NCBI GenBank assembly: GCA_004212975.1
Contig: SHBF01000007.1
Span: forward strand, 1 to 37,908
Length of the DNA stretch: 37,908 nucleotides
Direction: 5' to 3'
Source of the DNA: SAR86 cluster bacterium
GTDB lineage: Bacteria > Pseudomonadota > Gammaproteobacteria > Magnimaribacterales > D2472
Each line of letters starts with the position of its first letter. Position 1 is the stretch's first letter. A program made the position numbers and the translations under genes. This document shows positions 1-9,041 of this stretch, one piece after another. Under the pieces are notes generated by a model. It was not told the origin of the DNA. It made no database searches and saw only the letters and a program-made list of their open reading frames with translations.

Positions 1-8
1 ATTGCCAT

Positions 9-683
9 ATGAATCAATTTAAAAGTTCTTGGGAATTTGCATTTTCAAATTGGAAATATTTTTTAGCTTTAGGTTTGCCCATAATAGTCATAGAAAGTTT
101 GTCAGCCTTTTTAATAATGCCTCTAGGAGGAATGACTCAACCAGAAGATTTCTTAGGATTTTTTGAATCAAATGGGTTAATAATCGGACTAGTTACCATC
201 ACCGGTTTAGTCTTGCAAATTTCTCTTATTGGAGGGCTTTGGGTAAGCTATATGGCAATTGACTCCAATCAAGATATAAATCCAATTAATGCATTACAAG
301 CTGGTCTTGCAAAATTTTTTCCGATCGCCGGAGCATATATATTGGTCGCTATTGCATCAGCTTTTGGCTTCCTTTTGTTAATACTTCCAGGCATTTACTT
401 AACTGCAAGATTTTCTTTATATGCAGCTCATATTATGTTTGAAGATAGCAAAGTTTTTGAATCGATAGGTGCTTCATGGGAAAAAACTGATGAACATGGA
501 TCTAAGTTATTTATGTTTACCTTAGTTTTTGTTCTTTTAATATTATTTTCAGTTTTAATTGTTAGTAATATTGTGCCTGCCGGTTATGCTCAAGCAGTTA
601 TAAATTCTTTAATTGAATATATGATGACCATTCCACTAGGTTATATATATTTCACACTTTATAAGTCTATTAAAACTAACTAG
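9..683 (+). CDS. YciC-like (UPF0259-type) multi-pass inner-membrane protein
   Basis: A 224-residue, very hydrophobic protein with about five or six predicted membrane segments (roughly residues 17-38, 53-80, 103-133, 166-190 and 195-218). The stretch LLLILPGIYLTARFSLYAA followed by a short acidic turn and a Gly-Ala-Ser-Trp helix resembles the conserved core of the YciC/UPF0259 and related membrane families, whose function is unknown. No enzymatic motif is visible. The ATG lies only eight bases from the window edge with no stop codon before it, so the true start could be further upstream. It is followed on the same strand by a tRNA gene with its own promoter. Family assignment is by pattern only. 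Confidence 0.7.
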   Translation: MNQFKSSWEFAFSNWKYFLALGLPIIVIESLSAFLIMPLGGMTQPEDFLGFFESNGLIIGLVTITGLVLQISLIGGLWVSYMAIDSNQDINPINALQAGLAKFFPIAGAYILVAIASAFGFLLLILPGIYLTARFSLYAAHIMFEDSKVFESIGASWEKTDEHGSKLFMFTLVFVLLILFSVLIVSNIVPAGYAQAVINSLIEYMMTIPLGYIYFTLYKSIKTN

Positions 684-688
684 ATTAA

Positions 689-717
689 TTGTCCAAATCT
701 TAATTCAAAGGTAGAAT
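689..717 (+). promoter_or_regulatory. Promoter of the tRNA-Ile gene
   Basis: A -35 box TTGTCC (689-694) and a -10 box TAGAAT (712-717) are separated by 17 bases. Transcription would start near 724, about eight bases before the mature tRNA 5' end at 732. The match to sigma-70 consensus is good (4/6 and 5/6). Confidence 0.6.
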
Positions 718-731
718 GCTCATTCGTTATA

Positions 732-810
732 GGGCCTGTAGCTCAGTTTTGGTTAGAGCGTTCGACTGATAATCGAGAGGTCGGAAGTTCGAGTCTTCCC
801 AGGCCCACCA
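732..810 (+). tRNA. tRNA-Ile, anticodon GAT
   Basis: A full cloverleaf can be drawn. The acceptor stem GGGCCTG pairs with CAGGCCC, the D arm is GCTC/GAGC, the anticodon stem closes loop CTGATAA with anticodon GAT, and the T arm GGAAG/CTTCC encloses TTCGAGT. The discriminator base is A (807) and CCA is encoded (808-810). The gene stands alone here with no flanking rRNA, although tRNA-Ile(GAT) often sits in the 16S-23S spacer. A short T run follows the CCA, but there is no hairpin terminator. Confidence 0.96.
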
Positions 811-863
811 TATTTTTAAAAAGATTTTCAAATATTAGCTTGGGTAATAAGATTTATTATGAT

Positions 864-921
864 TATAATAAATGTAAAGCCAGACGCATGAGCGTTATGA
901 CTGTAAATACAAATTTATAAT
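864..921 (+). promoter_or_regulatory. Two -10 boxes upstream of the small membrane protein/desaturase operon
   Basis: Two perfect TATAAT hexamers occur at 864-869 and 916-921. The upstream one has only a weak -35 (TTGGGT, 840-845, spacer 18). It would give a leader of about 58 bases containing a small ACGC-ATGA-GCGT hairpin near 884-895. The downstream one ends 12 bases before the ATG at 934 and would give a leader of about six bases. Which is used cannot be told from sequence. Confidence 0.4.
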
Positions 922-933
922 TATTTTTCAAAA

Positions 934-1137
934 ATGAAGGAATTAGTTGAATCATTATCAGTTCATATAGAAAATTGGGGCATGGTCTGGTTTGGATTAA
1001 TTTTTTTAGGAAGCATCTTTAACGAATTTTCGCTTTTTAATGCATTAATTATTTCAGTGCTTAATATAAATTTGTTTCCATATCTATTAGGTTTAATATT
1101 TGGTCTAGTAGCAAAATATAGAGGTAGTTGGATATGA
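934..1137 (+). CDS. Small hydrophobic membrane protein, unknown function
   Basis: A 67-residue protein with two likely membrane segments (about residues 15-29 and 35-60) and a basic C-terminal tail (AKYRGSWI). I do not recognise a family. Its stop codon overlaps the next start codon as ATGA (1134-1137), so it is probably translated together with the desaturase and may assist it in the membrane. That role is an inference from coupling only. There is no clear Shine-Dalgarno sequence before its ATG. Confidence 0.6.
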   Translation: MKELVESLSVHIENWGMVWFGLIFLGSIFNEFSLFNALIISVLNINLFPYLLGLIFGLVAKYRGSWI

Positions 1138-2036
1138 GATTTGATAGTTCAAATATACCTGCAGAATTTTCTTTTGAAAAAGAAAAAGAAGTTGCAAGGA
1201 AATTCGCTCAAAGATTTCAATGGGAAATGATGCTAATTGGAATTGGCCAAGCATTAGTTTGGTTATCAACATGGTTTTTGGTAATCAATAATTATATTTC
1301 TTTGTTTGTAGGATTTATTCTTGCTTCTATATGCGCTTGTCTTGCTTATTTACCCTCGCATGAAGCTCAACATGGAAATTATTCTCGTGGTAATAAAAAA
1401 AAGAGGTGGCTTGACACATTAATCGGTCATGTATCCCTAATAACATTGATGTATCCATATCCAATAATGCAGGCAACTCATATGAAGCACCATGCAAATA
1501 CAAATAACCCTGAAAAAGATTTTGATCACGGTATTGTGAGCTGCAAAAATCCATGGGAGGTGTTTTTGTACACCCTCCAGGGCCCAGACAAAGCATATAA
1601 GGAATATTATGATGTTCACAAAGGTGATAAAAATTTTGTAAATAAATTTAGCCGTGGATTACTTGTAAGCTGGGTACAAAAATCTGTTCAATTGGTCCTC
1701 GTTGTTATCTTTCCGCTTGAAACCCTATTTTTGTGGTTCTTACCGAGGAAGATTGGTACTTTTTACACAGCCCTAAATTTCTCATGGTATCCTCATCAAG
1801 GTCTTGAGGTAGGCAGATATAAGGATTCAAAATTTTATATGTTCAAATACATACCAAGATATTTAACTCATTCAATGCAATTACATTTTGTGCATCATCT
1901 TCATCCAAATATTGGCCATCATGATGAGCCAAAAGCAATTATAGAATTGAAACCATTTTTAATAGCTAGAGGGGTTCCTGGTGCGGAAGAAATACCTGAC
2001 AGAATTACCTACAATCCTCTAATAAAATTTAATTAA
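1134..2036 (+). CDS. Membrane di-iron fatty acid desaturase/hydroxylase family protein
   Basis: An integral-membrane di-iron oxygenase of the fatty-acid desaturase superfamily, 300 residues. The three histidine boxes are present in order: HEAQH (about residues 76-80), HMKHH (116-120) and HFVHHLH (251-257), with hydrophobic segments between them (about 32-70, 98-112 and 180-205). Such enzymes use O2 and electrons from a ferredoxin- or cytochrome-type donor to desaturate or hydroxylate an acyl chain or a carotenoid. The substrate cannot be read from sequence. A TTG at 1128 is in frame, but the ATG at 1134 is preferred because GAGG (1121-1124) lies nine bases upstream and the ATGA overlap couples it to the preceding gene. 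Its 3' end overlaps the convergent FKBP gene by eight bases. Confidence 0.85.
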   Translation: MRFDSSNIPAEFSFEKEKEVARKFAQRFQWEMMLIGIGQALVWLSTWFLVINNYISLFVGFILASICACLAYLPSHEAQHGNYSRGNKKKRWLDTLIGHVSLITLMYPYPIMQATHMKHHANTNNPEKDFDHGIVSCKNPWEVFLYTLQGPDKAYKEYYDVHKGDKNFVNKFSRGLLVSWVQKSVQLVLVVIFPLETLFLWFLPRKIGTFYTALNFSWYPHQGLEVGRYKDSKFYMFKYIPRYLTHSMQLHFVHHLHPNIGHHDEPKAIIELKPFLIARGVPGAEEIPDRITYNPLIKFN

Positions 2037-2484
2037 CTGCGATTAGTTCTATATCAAATATAAGAATAGAATTTGAAGGTATCCCTGGTCTTCCCTCCTC
2101 TCCATAGGCCATAGTAGGATCTATAAATGCTCTCCATTTGTCTCCTTCCTTCATTAATGAAATTATTTTTTGACACCCTATGATTAATTTAGATAATTCG
2201 ATTGTTAATGGTTCAGAATCCAAAGAACTCCAAAAAACCTCACCATTAGTGAGTGTTCCATGAAAGTGAGCAGAAATAATTTGATCTGAGCTTGGTGATA
2301 ATCCATCAGGACTTCCCTCTTTTAATACAAGATATTGGAGTCCTGATTCAATTTCATTAACTCTATTATCAGATTTATTATCGATGAAGAATTGTAAATT
2401 TTCTATTTGTTTAATATTTGGGCTATCTTGAACACAAGCTGACAAAATTATTAGAAGGCTTGATACAAAAAATATTTTATTCAT
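2029..2484 (-). CDS. FKBP-type peptidyl-prolyl cis-trans isomerase lipoprotein
   Basis: A 151-residue exported protein. The N-terminus is a lipoprotein signal with lipobox LSAC (Cys17). Residues about 48-151 form an FKBP domain: a [10 protein letters not shown] strand typical of Mip/FkpA, a [12 protein letters not shown] segment, a [19 protein letters not shown] flap region, and the [22 protein letters not shown] end. It should catalyse proline isomerisation and act as a periplasmic folding helper. The N-terminal dimerisation domain of Mip is absent. Its start overlaps the tyrS stop as ATGA (2481-2484), so it is translated after tyrS. Some active-site aromatic positions differ from classical FKBPs, so isomerase activity is likely but not certain. 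Confidence 0.85.
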   Translation of the reverse strand: MNKIFFVSSLLIILSACVQDSPNIKQIENLQFFIDNKSDNRVNEIESGLQYLVLKEGSPDGLSPSSDQIISAHFHGTLTNGEVFWSSLDSEPLTIELSKLIIGCQKIISLMKEGDKWRAFIDPTMAYGEEGRPGIPSNSILIFDIELIAVN

Positions 2485-3668
2485 ACCTTAATTTTTAGAA
2501 ACTTTCTTTTTCCAACTTGATAAATATTTTCTGTGCCTTTATCTATTTCAAATTTTGAATCCGAAACTTTTTCTGAATTAATCTTTATTCCTCCTTGTTG
2601 AATTAATCTATTTCCCTCTGAAACGCTATCGATCATTCCTGATTCTTTCAATAGATTAACCAACAAAATAGAATCTTCCTCAATATCTATTGTTTTAGAT
2701 TCAATTTCATCAGGTATATTGCCTTTTTGAAATCTATTTAAAAATATTTCCCTACATTTTTCACCATCTCCTTGTTTATGAAATCTGTCTACAAGTTCTT
2801 CAGCTAATATGAATTTGATATCTCTTGGATTTTTACCGTTTTTCATTTCATCTTTTAAACTAGAAATATCATCCTCGGGAATAAAACTAAGCAAATCAAA
2901 CCATCGCCACATTAATTCGTCAGAAATGGACATAATTTTCCCAAACATTTCGTTCGGCTCCTCATCAATTGCAATATAGTTATCTAGAGATTTAGACATT
3001 TTGTTTGCCCCATCTAGACCCTCTAATATTGGAACAGTAATTACAACTTGAGGTTCCTGGTCGTAGTCTCTTTGTAATTCTCTTCCAACAAGAAGATTAA
3101 ACTTTTGGTCAGTTCCTCCACATTCCACATCTGCTTTTAAAGCTACAGAATCATATCCTTGAACAAGAGGATATAGGAACTCGTGAATAGCAATACTCTT
3201 ATTTGATGTAAAACGCTTATTAAAGTCATCTCTTTCTAGCATTCTTGCAACATTATATTTTGAAGCGAGTTGAATTAATCCATTTGCACCTAAGTCATCA
3301 CACCACTCTGAATTGAATTTAACCTCGGTAAGTTCCTTTTTTAATATTTTAAAAACTTGCTTTTCATATGTCTTAGCGTTTTTAACAAGATCTTCTGAAT
3401 TAAGAATTGGTCTTGTCTTATTTGTACCTGATGGATCCCCAATTCTCCCCGTGAAGTCTCCTATTAAAAATATTACTTTGTGACCCAAATCTTGGAAATG
3501 TCTTAACTTATTAAGCAAGACTGTGTGACCAAAATGAAGGTCTGGAGCTGTTGGGTCAAATCCAGCTTTTACAATAAGTTGCCTTCCTGATTCAAACTTC
3601 TTTTGTAGGTCTTCCTCCGTAAGAATTTCATCAGAGCCCCTTTTAATGAGCTTTAGTTCTTCCTTCAT
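2481..3668 (-). CDS. tyrS: Tyrosyl-tRNA synthetase
   Basis: Charges tRNA-Tyr with tyrosine. The class I signature HFGHT is at residues 45-49 and KMSKS at 223-227, with the tyrosine-pocket region [19 protein letters not shown] before it. An S4 RNA-binding domain fills about residues 330-395. Length (395) and motif style fit the TyrZ-like branch of bacterial TyrS. A GTG at 3707 would add 13 residues, but the ATG at 3668 matches the family N-terminus and sits six bases behind a TATGAT box. Next to an M23 peptidase and anmK this gene is in its usual gammaproteobacterial neighbourhood, except that here it points away and putA lies between. Confidence 0.97.
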   Translation of the reverse strand: MKEELKLIKRGSDEILTEEDLQKKFESGRQLIVKAGFDPTAPDLHFGHTVLLNKLRHFQDLGHKVIFLIGDFTGRIGDPSGTNKTRPILNSEDLVKNAKTYEKQVFKILKKELTEVKFNSEWCDDLGANGLIQLASKYNVARMLERDDFNKRFTSNKSIAIHEFLYPLVQGYDSVALKADVECGGTDQKFNLLVGRELQRDYDQEPQVVITVPILEGLDGANKMSKSLDNYIAIDEEPNEMFGKIMSISDELMWRWFDLLSFIPEDDISSLKDEMKNGKNPRDIKFILAEELVDRFHKQGDGEKCREIFLNRFQKGNIPDEIESKTIDIEEDSILLVNLLKESGMIDSVSEGNRLIQQGGIKINSEKVSDSKFEIDKGTENIYQVGKRKFLKIKV

Positions 3669-3674
3669 ATTACT

Positions 3675-3680
3675 ATCATA
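3675..3680 (-). promoter_or_regulatory. -10 box of tyrS, predicted leaderless
   Basis: TATGAT (5/6 match to TATAAT) on the minus strand ends six bases before the tyrS ATG, so transcription should begin at or next to the start codon. No convincing -35 and no Shine-Dalgarno sequence are visible. Confidence 0.45.
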
Positions 3681-3711
3681 GTATTTTTGGAAGATTATTA
3701 GAATCACAAAG

Positions 3712-3739
3712 TTGCTACTTAGTGCTTAAACATTAAAAT
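3712..3739 (+). promoter_or_regulatory. putA promoter, predicted leaderless
   Basis: TTGCTA (3712-3717) and TAAAAT (3734-3739) are spaced by 16 bases. The -10 ends seven bases before the putA ATG at 3747, which puts the expected transcription start on the start codon. Confidence 0.55.
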
Positions 3740-3746
3740 AGTTGCT

Positions 3747-6700
3747 ATGCTTGAGGCAAAAAATAAATTTATTTGTGAAGAAAAGCTTTTATTAAGTTTG
3801 TCGGATGAAACTAAGTTCTTAGAAGATAAAGAGATATCTAAAAATGCTCAAAAAATAATTGAGTTATGTAGAAAAAACAAGGTGGATAGAACTAAGCTTG
3901 ATGCATTTTTAAATGAGTATGGCCTGGATAACAAAGAAGGTGTTGCTTTAATGTGTCTTGCTGAATCTGTGTTAAGAATTCCTGACAAAAAAACAAGAGA
4001 TCTTATTATTTCTGAAAAATTATCTGAAGGAAAATGGATAGATCATTTAAATCAAGCTAATAACATCTTTGTAAACGCATCCACATGGGGATTGCTGCTT
4101 GCTGGAAAAATTGTACAAACTCCCTCAAAGTGGTCAGAAAATCCAAATAACTTTTTATCAGAACTTGTATCAAAATCTGGTGAGATGCCAATAAGAAATG
4201 CTGTACTTGCGGCCATGCAAATTCTTAGCCAAGAATTTGTAATTGGAAGAAATTTTAAAGACATCAATAAAATGTCTGGCTTAGAAAAAGATGTATTTTC
4301 TTTTGATATGCTTGGTGAAGCAGCAAGAACTCCGCAACAAGCAGATGATTATTTTGAATCATATAAAAGCGCTATAGATGAAGTTGGAAAAATTAATACT
4401 GCAAGAAATTTGTCTAATGGAGTATCAATAAAAATCTCAGCACTTCATCCAAGATATGAAATGAGAAAAATTAATCAAATAGAATCTGAATTATTACCAA
4501 AATTAAAAGAACTAGTTAATTATGCTCAATCAAAAGATGTTGAAATAACGATTGATGCGGAAGAACAAGATAGGCTTTCTTTAAGTCTACATATTATTGA
4601 AAAACTTGCATATGAAAAAAATATCAGAGACTGGCCAGAGTTTGGAATTGCACTTCAGGCGTATGGAAAAAGATCATTTGATGTCATTCGTTGGTTAAAT
4701 GGAATTTTAGATAAAAGAGATGGTATGCATCTTAGATTAGTTAAAGGAGCATACTGGGATTATGAAATTAAACATGCTCAGGTTTCAGGCTATGAAGGAT
4801 ATCCAGTCTTCTCAAAAAAATCACTTACCGACATTGCATATCTTGCTTGTGCAAAAGAAATATTCAAAAACAAAAAAATATTTCCAAAATTTGCCACGCA
4901 TAATGCACATACTATCTCTTCAATTCATCATATTGGAAAAGATTGTAATTATGAATTTCAAAGATTATATGGAATGGGTGAACTTTTGTATAAAAGTGCA
5001 TCTAAAGTTCTGGGAATTAAAAATAATCCCTCCGTTTATGCTCCGATTGGAAGCTATAAGGATTTATTACCCTATTTAGTAAGAAGATTGCTTGAGAATG
5101 GGGCAAATAGCTCATTCATAAATAGGCTGCTAGATCCTGATACTAATTCTAAATGGTTAGCTGAAAATCCATATATAAGAGTTAAAAGTGAAAAAAAAGA
5201 AATTCCATTACCAAATCAAATATTTATTAATAGACAAAATTCATCTGGTATGGACATATCAGAGAGTGAGAACTTAGAAAATCTAAAGAATAGACTCATC
5301 GATTTTGATGATAAATTAATTGATGCCAAATCAATTTACGAAGGAAGAGAAGAAGATAATAAAAATGTTGAAAAAATATTCTCAATTTCATCTAAAAAAG
5401 AAATTGGAACAGTAGTTTTTGATAATCCTAAAAACATAAAACAGTCGCTTACCAAAAGTTTAAAAACAACTTGGTCAAACACAAGCCCTAATGAAAGATC
5501 AGAGATTCTAAATAAAATTGCTAACAATATAGAAGAAGAACCTTACGAGTTAATATATTTTCTTATTAATGAAGCTGGCAAAACTATTCAGAATGCAATC
5601 GATGAAATTAGAGAAGCTGTAGACTTTTTGAGGTATTACTCAAATCAAATTCTTAAAATATCTGATGCTAGCGATCTTGAAGGACCAACTGGTGAAGAAA
5701 ATTTAATTACATACACATCAAAAGGAAGATTCTTGTGTATAAGTCCATGGAACTTTCCTGTTGCAATACTTATAGGTCAGATCTCTGCTGCTCTTGCATG
5801 CGGAAACAAAGTCATTGTAAAACCGTCTGAACATACCTCAATACTTGGATATCTAGTTGTAAAAAAATTTCATGAGCTTGGTATACCAAAAGATGCTTTG
5901 GAATTAATACTTGGTGATGGAAGTTATGGTGAAACATTGACAAAAATTACCCCACTGCATGGAGTAGCTTTTACAGGCTCATTGAAAACTGCAAAAAGTA
6001 TTCAAGCTAATCTTTTAGAGAGTCAAAAACAAATAGTTCCATTAATCGCTGAAACAGGTGGAATTAATGCAATGATTGTTGATTCAAGTGCATTATTAGA
6101 ACAAGTAACAGATGATGTTATAAGGTCTGCATTTGATAGTGCTGGACAAAGGTGCTCAGCATTAAGAGTACTTTGTATACAAGAAGAAATTTATGATGAT
6201 CTAGTTACTATGATTAAAGGTAACATTTCAACTCAAGCTATAGGTGATCCAAATAATTTTGATATAGATATAGGGCCGATAATAAATAATAAAGCGTTAG
6301 AAAATTTAAATAATTACATAACAAAATGTAAACAAAAAGGAATGGAGATATTTCAGTTTGAAGGCAAAGAATCAAATACGCATATCAATCCAACTATAAT
6401 CAATATTAATAGCATTTCTGATATAGAAGATGAGCAATTTGGGCCAATTCTTCATATTCTTAAATATAAATCTAATGAGATTGATCAATTGATAGCTGAA
6501 ATAAATGATAGTGGTTATGGATTAACGATGGGTATTCATACCAGGATAGAATCAAGAGCAGATTATTTTGGCTCAATGTCTAACGTTGGCAATATATACA
6601 TAAATAGGGATATGGTTGGCGCAGTTGTAGGCTCTCAACCTTTTGGAGGAGTTGGATTATCTGGGAGTGGTTTTAAAGCAGGTGGACCAAACTATCTTTT

Positions 6701-6788
6701 ACAATTCCTAAACGAAAAAGTGGTATCAAAAAATTCTGTTGCTTTTGGTGGGAATACTGAATTACTAAATCTTCAAGAAGACATATGA
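3747..6788 (+). CDS. putA: Bifunctional proline dehydrogenase / P5C dehydrogenase (PutA)
   Basis: Oxidises proline to glutamate in two steps. Residues about 180-460 are the FAD-dependent proline dehydrogenase barrel, with GVSIKISALHPRYE, DAEEQDR, RLVKGAYWDYEIK and ENGANSSFINR. Residues about 550-995 are the NAD-dependent aldehyde dehydrogenase: PWNFPVAI, FTGS, the base Glu in AETGG (Glu769) and the nucleophile Cys803 in SAGQRCSALR. At 1013 residues it lacks the N-terminal ribbon-helix-helix DNA-binding domain and the C-terminal extension of E. coli PutA (about 1320), so it should be a short, non-regulatory form. Its stop overlaps the peptidase start as ATGA. No proline transporter gene is nearby. 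Confidence 0.97.
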   Translation: MLEAKNKFICEEKLLLSLSDETKFLEDKEISKNAQKIIELCRKNKVDRTKLDAFLNEYGLDNKEGVALMCLAESVLRIPDKKTRDLIISEKLSEGKWIDHLNQANNIFVNASTWGLLLAGKIVQTPSKWSENPNNFLSELVSKSGEMPIRNAVLAAMQILSQEFVIGRNFKDINKMSGLEKDVFSFDMLGEAARTPQQADDYFESYKSAIDEVGKINTARNLSNGVSIKISALHPRYEMRKINQIESELLPKLKELVNYAQSKDVEITIDAEEQDRLSLSLHIIEKLAYEKNIRDWPEFGIALQAYGKRSFDVIRWLNGILDKRDGMHLRLVKGAYWDYEIKHAQVSGYEGYPVFSKKSLTDIAYLACAKEIFKNKKIFPKFATHNAHTISSIHHIGKDCNYEFQRLYGMGELLYKSASKVLGIKNNPSVYAPIGSYKDLLPYLVRRLLENGANSSFINRLLDPDTNSKWLAENPYIRVKSEKKEIPLPNQIFINRQNSSGMDISESENLENLKNRLIDFDDKLIDAKSIYEGREEDNKNVEKIFSISSKKEIGTVVFDNPKNIKQSLTKSLKTTWSNTSPNERSEILNKIANNIEEEPYELIYFLINEAGKTIQNAIDEIREAVDFLRYYSNQILKISDASDLEGPTGEENLITYTSKGRFLCISPWNFPVAILIGQISAALACGNKVIVKPSEHTSILGYLVVKKFHELGIPKDALELILGDGSYGETLTKITPLHGVAFTGSLKTAKSIQANLLESQKQIVPLIAETGGINAMIVDSSALLEQVTDDVIRSAFDSAGQRCSALRVLCIQEEIYDDLVTMIKGNISTQAIGDPNNFDIDIGPIINNKALENLNNYITKCKQKGMEIFQFEGKESNTHINPTIININSISDIEDEQFGPILHILKYKSNEIDQLIAEINDSGYGLTMGIHTRIESRADYFGSMSNVGNIYINRDMVGAVVGSQPFGGVGLSGSGFKAGGPNYLLQFLNEKVVSKNSVAFGGNTELLNLQEDI

Positions 6789-8029
6789 TTGGATTTAAAA
6801 AAACTCCAATCAGGCTTGTATTGATAATATTTTTAATATCTGTTGTCTCAATAATCCTTATTTATGTTGATTCCCTTGATAATGAACCATTAGCTATTGA
6901 AGAAATTACAATTTCAAGAGATCTTAGTGAAGGTCTAACGCCTATCAAGAGCAAGCAGATTCATACAGTAAGAAAGGGAGATAGCCTTTCTGTAATATTT
7001 GAAGACAAACAAGTCCCATTAAATACAGCCTACAAAATTTTTGATTTTGACAAAAATAATCTTTTATCAAGCATTATTCCAGGCGACATTATGGAATTTA
7101 ATTACATGGGTAATGATTTACTGAGTATAGAAATAATTAAGGATGACGTTAACTCAATACTTATTAAAACTGAAGATGAGATATCCATTATGAATATTAA
7201 AAAAGAAGCACAAACTATTACATCTTTTGGATTTGGTGAGATAAGAGATTCATTCTATAAAAGTGCAAAAGATGTAGGTATTCCTGATAGCATAATTATG
7301 GATTTTGCGTATATCTTTGGATGGGACATAGACTTTATCTTTGATGTGAGAAAGGGTGACAAATTTTCAGTGATCTATGAAACTGAATTTTCAGAGGGTG
7401 AAAAAATTTCAAGTGGAGATATTGTTTTTGCAGAGTTTACAAATAGAGAAAAAAAGTACATTGCTCAAAGGTTTTTTGACGATGTTCAAGGTAAGCAGTA
7501 TTTTAACGAAAATGGAGAAAACGTTAAGAAAGCTTTTCTCAGAGCTCCTCTAGATTTTGCTTATATCAGCTCTCATTTTAATACTAATAGGATGCATCCA
7601 ATTCTGCATAAAATAAAAGCTCATAACGGTGTCGACTATGCTGCTAAAAGAAATACTCCGGTAAAAGCATCTGGAGATGGCGTAATCTCTTTCATAGGAA
7701 GACAAAGCGGATATGGAAGAACTGTTGAGATAAAACATGGTGGAAATATTAAAACTCTTTATGCTCATCTTGAAAGATTTAACACAAAATTAAAAGTTGG
7801 AAGTAAAGTAAAACAAGGAGAAATAATTGCCTTTGTTGGTGATTCTGGTCAAGCTACTGGACCTCACCTTCACTTTGAGTTTTGGCAAGGAGAAATAAGA
7901 TCAGATCCAGTTAAAGTAAAACTTCCCTCTGCAAAGCCAGTAAATAATGCACAAAGAAATGAATTTGAAGATTTATTGGCATTAAATTTAAACAAACTAA
8001 ATGAGTATAATCTTCCAAAGTATGAATAA
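6785..8029 (+). CDS. mepM: Membrane-anchored M23 peptidoglycan DD-endopeptidase (MepM-like)
   Basis: A murein hydrolase with an N-terminal membrane anchor (about residues 10-28), a LysM/OapA-like domain (HTVRKGDSLSVIFEDKQVP, about 60-105), a central helical/strand region, and a C-terminal M23 (LytM) domain (about 250-385). All zinc and catalytic residues are visible: His280 and Asp284 in HNGVD, His328 in YAHL, and His361/His363 in HLHF. It should cut peptide cross-links in the periplasm to allow wall growth. Position before anmK matches the gammaproteobacterial tyrS-peptidase-anmK-erpA cluster. The start overlaps the putA stop by four bases. The exact orthology to MepM is inferred from architecture and context. 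Confidence 0.88.
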   Translation: MIGFKKTPIRLVLIIFLISVVSIILIYVDSLDNEPLAIEEITISRDLSEGLTPIKSKQIHTVRKGDSLSVIFEDKQVPLNTAYKIFDFDKNNLLSSIIPGDIMEFNYMGNDLLSIEIIKDDVNSILIKTEDEISIMNIKKEAQTITSFGFGEIRDSFYKSAKDVGIPDSIIMDFAYIFGWDIDFIFDVRKGDKFSVIYETEFSEGEKISSGDIVFAEFTNREKKYIAQRFFDDVQGKQYFNENGENVKKAFLRAPLDFAYISSHFNTNRMHPILHKIKAHNGVDYAAKRNTPVKASGDGVISFIGRQSGYGRTVEIKHGGNIKTLYAHLERFNTKLKVGSKVKQGEIIAFVGDSGQATGPHLHFEFWQGEIRSDPVKVKLPSAKPVNNAQRNEFEDLLALNLNKLNEYNLPKYE

Positions 8030-9041
8030 TTATTTTATTGGTATCATGACAGGAACAAGTGCTGACGCACTTGACGGATGCATTGTCTCTTTTGATGAAG
8101 GTTTTAAATTTGTCGAGTCAGCATCGATTTCACTTGATGACGATTATAAAAAAAACTATGAAGCATGCATAAAGGCAGGATATAAAACATCAAGCGAATC
8201 AAATGTGCTTGCTGAAATAGAACAAACTCTTAATAGACAAACTGTAAAACTTATAAAAACTTTAATTTATAAATCAAATATAGATGTTTCTAAAATCTCT
8301 TTAATAGGATTTTCAGGACAAACAGTTTTTCATACCAATGAAAGGAGCTATCAAATCGGTGATCCTTTGTTTATAGCAAAAGAAACTAAAATTAATGTTT
8401 GTTCAGATTTTAGGAACTTTGATATAAAGCATGGAGGTATTGGTGCCCCTTTAATACCAGCATTTCACAATTATCTCTTTTCTGAAGATAACAAAAGTAA
8501 AATCATTTTCAATATTGGTGGAATTGCAAATGGTACATTTTTAAATGACGGTGAAATTGTATTAGCTTCTGATGTCGGGCCCGGAAATTGTTTGATTGAT
8601 TTCGTTATGGCTGAAAGATTTAATAAGCCCTTTGATGATAAAGGCGATGAGGCCTCAAGAGGTGAAATCAATCAGGAATTGTTAAATGAGTTGAGAAGCT
8701 CTTGTAATGACATGCAATACCCAAGAGCTGATGATAAGCAAAGTTATTACGAATTAATAAACGATTCCTTTTATGAAATACAATCAAACTCAGTTCTTAA
8801 AACTTTGACTGAATTTACAGCAGAAAAAATCGTGGAATTTTATGAATTTTGTAAAGAGCCTGATGAAGTAATTATTCATGGTGGAGGAACAAAGAATTTA
8901 TTTTTGATGAATTTGATTAAAAGTAAAATTTCTGGAACTTTAAAAACCACCGAAGACAAAATACCATCTAAGTTTGTTGAAGCAGCTGGTTTTGCTTATC
9001 TTGCTTGTCTAAATAAAGGTGAGGTGTTTTTGGCTAAATAG
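8022..9041 (+). CDS. anmK: Anhydro-N-acetylmuramic acid kinase
   Basis: Phosphorylates and hydrolyses 1,6-anhydroMurNAc during cell-wall recycling. Family motifs are the N-terminal phosphate loop GIMTGTSADALD, GFSGQTVFH, the catalytic SDFRNFDIKHGGIGAPLIP block, NIGGIAN, DVGPGNCLID and HGGGTKN. Length (339) is slightly below E. coli AnmK. The first loop has Ala in place of the usual Gly after the conserved Asp (SADALD against SLDGVD). An ATG at 8001 would add seven residues inside the peptidase gene. The ATG at 8022 gives the usual short N-terminus and overlaps the upstream stop by eight bases. The 3' end overlaps the convergent erpA by eight bases. Confidence 0.93.
   Translation: MNNYFIGIMTGTSADALDGCIVSFDEGFKFVESASISLDDDYKKNYEACIKAGYKTSSESNVLAEIEQTLNRQTVKLIKTLIYKSNIDVSKISLIGFSGQTVFHTNERSYQIGDPLFIAKETKINVCSDFRNFDIKHGGIGAPLIPAFHNYLFSEDNKSKIIFNIGGIANGTFLNDGEIVLASDVGPGNCLIDFVMAERFNKPFDDKGDEASRGEINQELLNELRSSCNDMQYPRADDKQSYYELINDSFYEIQSNSVLKTLTEFTAEKIVEFYEFCKEPDEVIIHGGGTKNLFLMNLIKSKISGTLKTTEDKIPSKFVEAAGFAYLACLNKGEVFLAK

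Noticed and set aside
884-910. Riboswitch in the desaturase operon leader
   Set aside because: Only a 4-bp hairpin (ACGC/GCGT) with a loose CAG/CTG outer pairing is visible; it matches no riboswitch class I know.
1327-1619. Two minus-strand frames over the desaturase
   Set aside because: They are antisense shadows of the conserved histidine-box region.
4762-5079. 105-residue frame inside putA
   Set aside because: It lies fully within the proline dehydrogenase domain in another frame; composition is that of a frame shadow.
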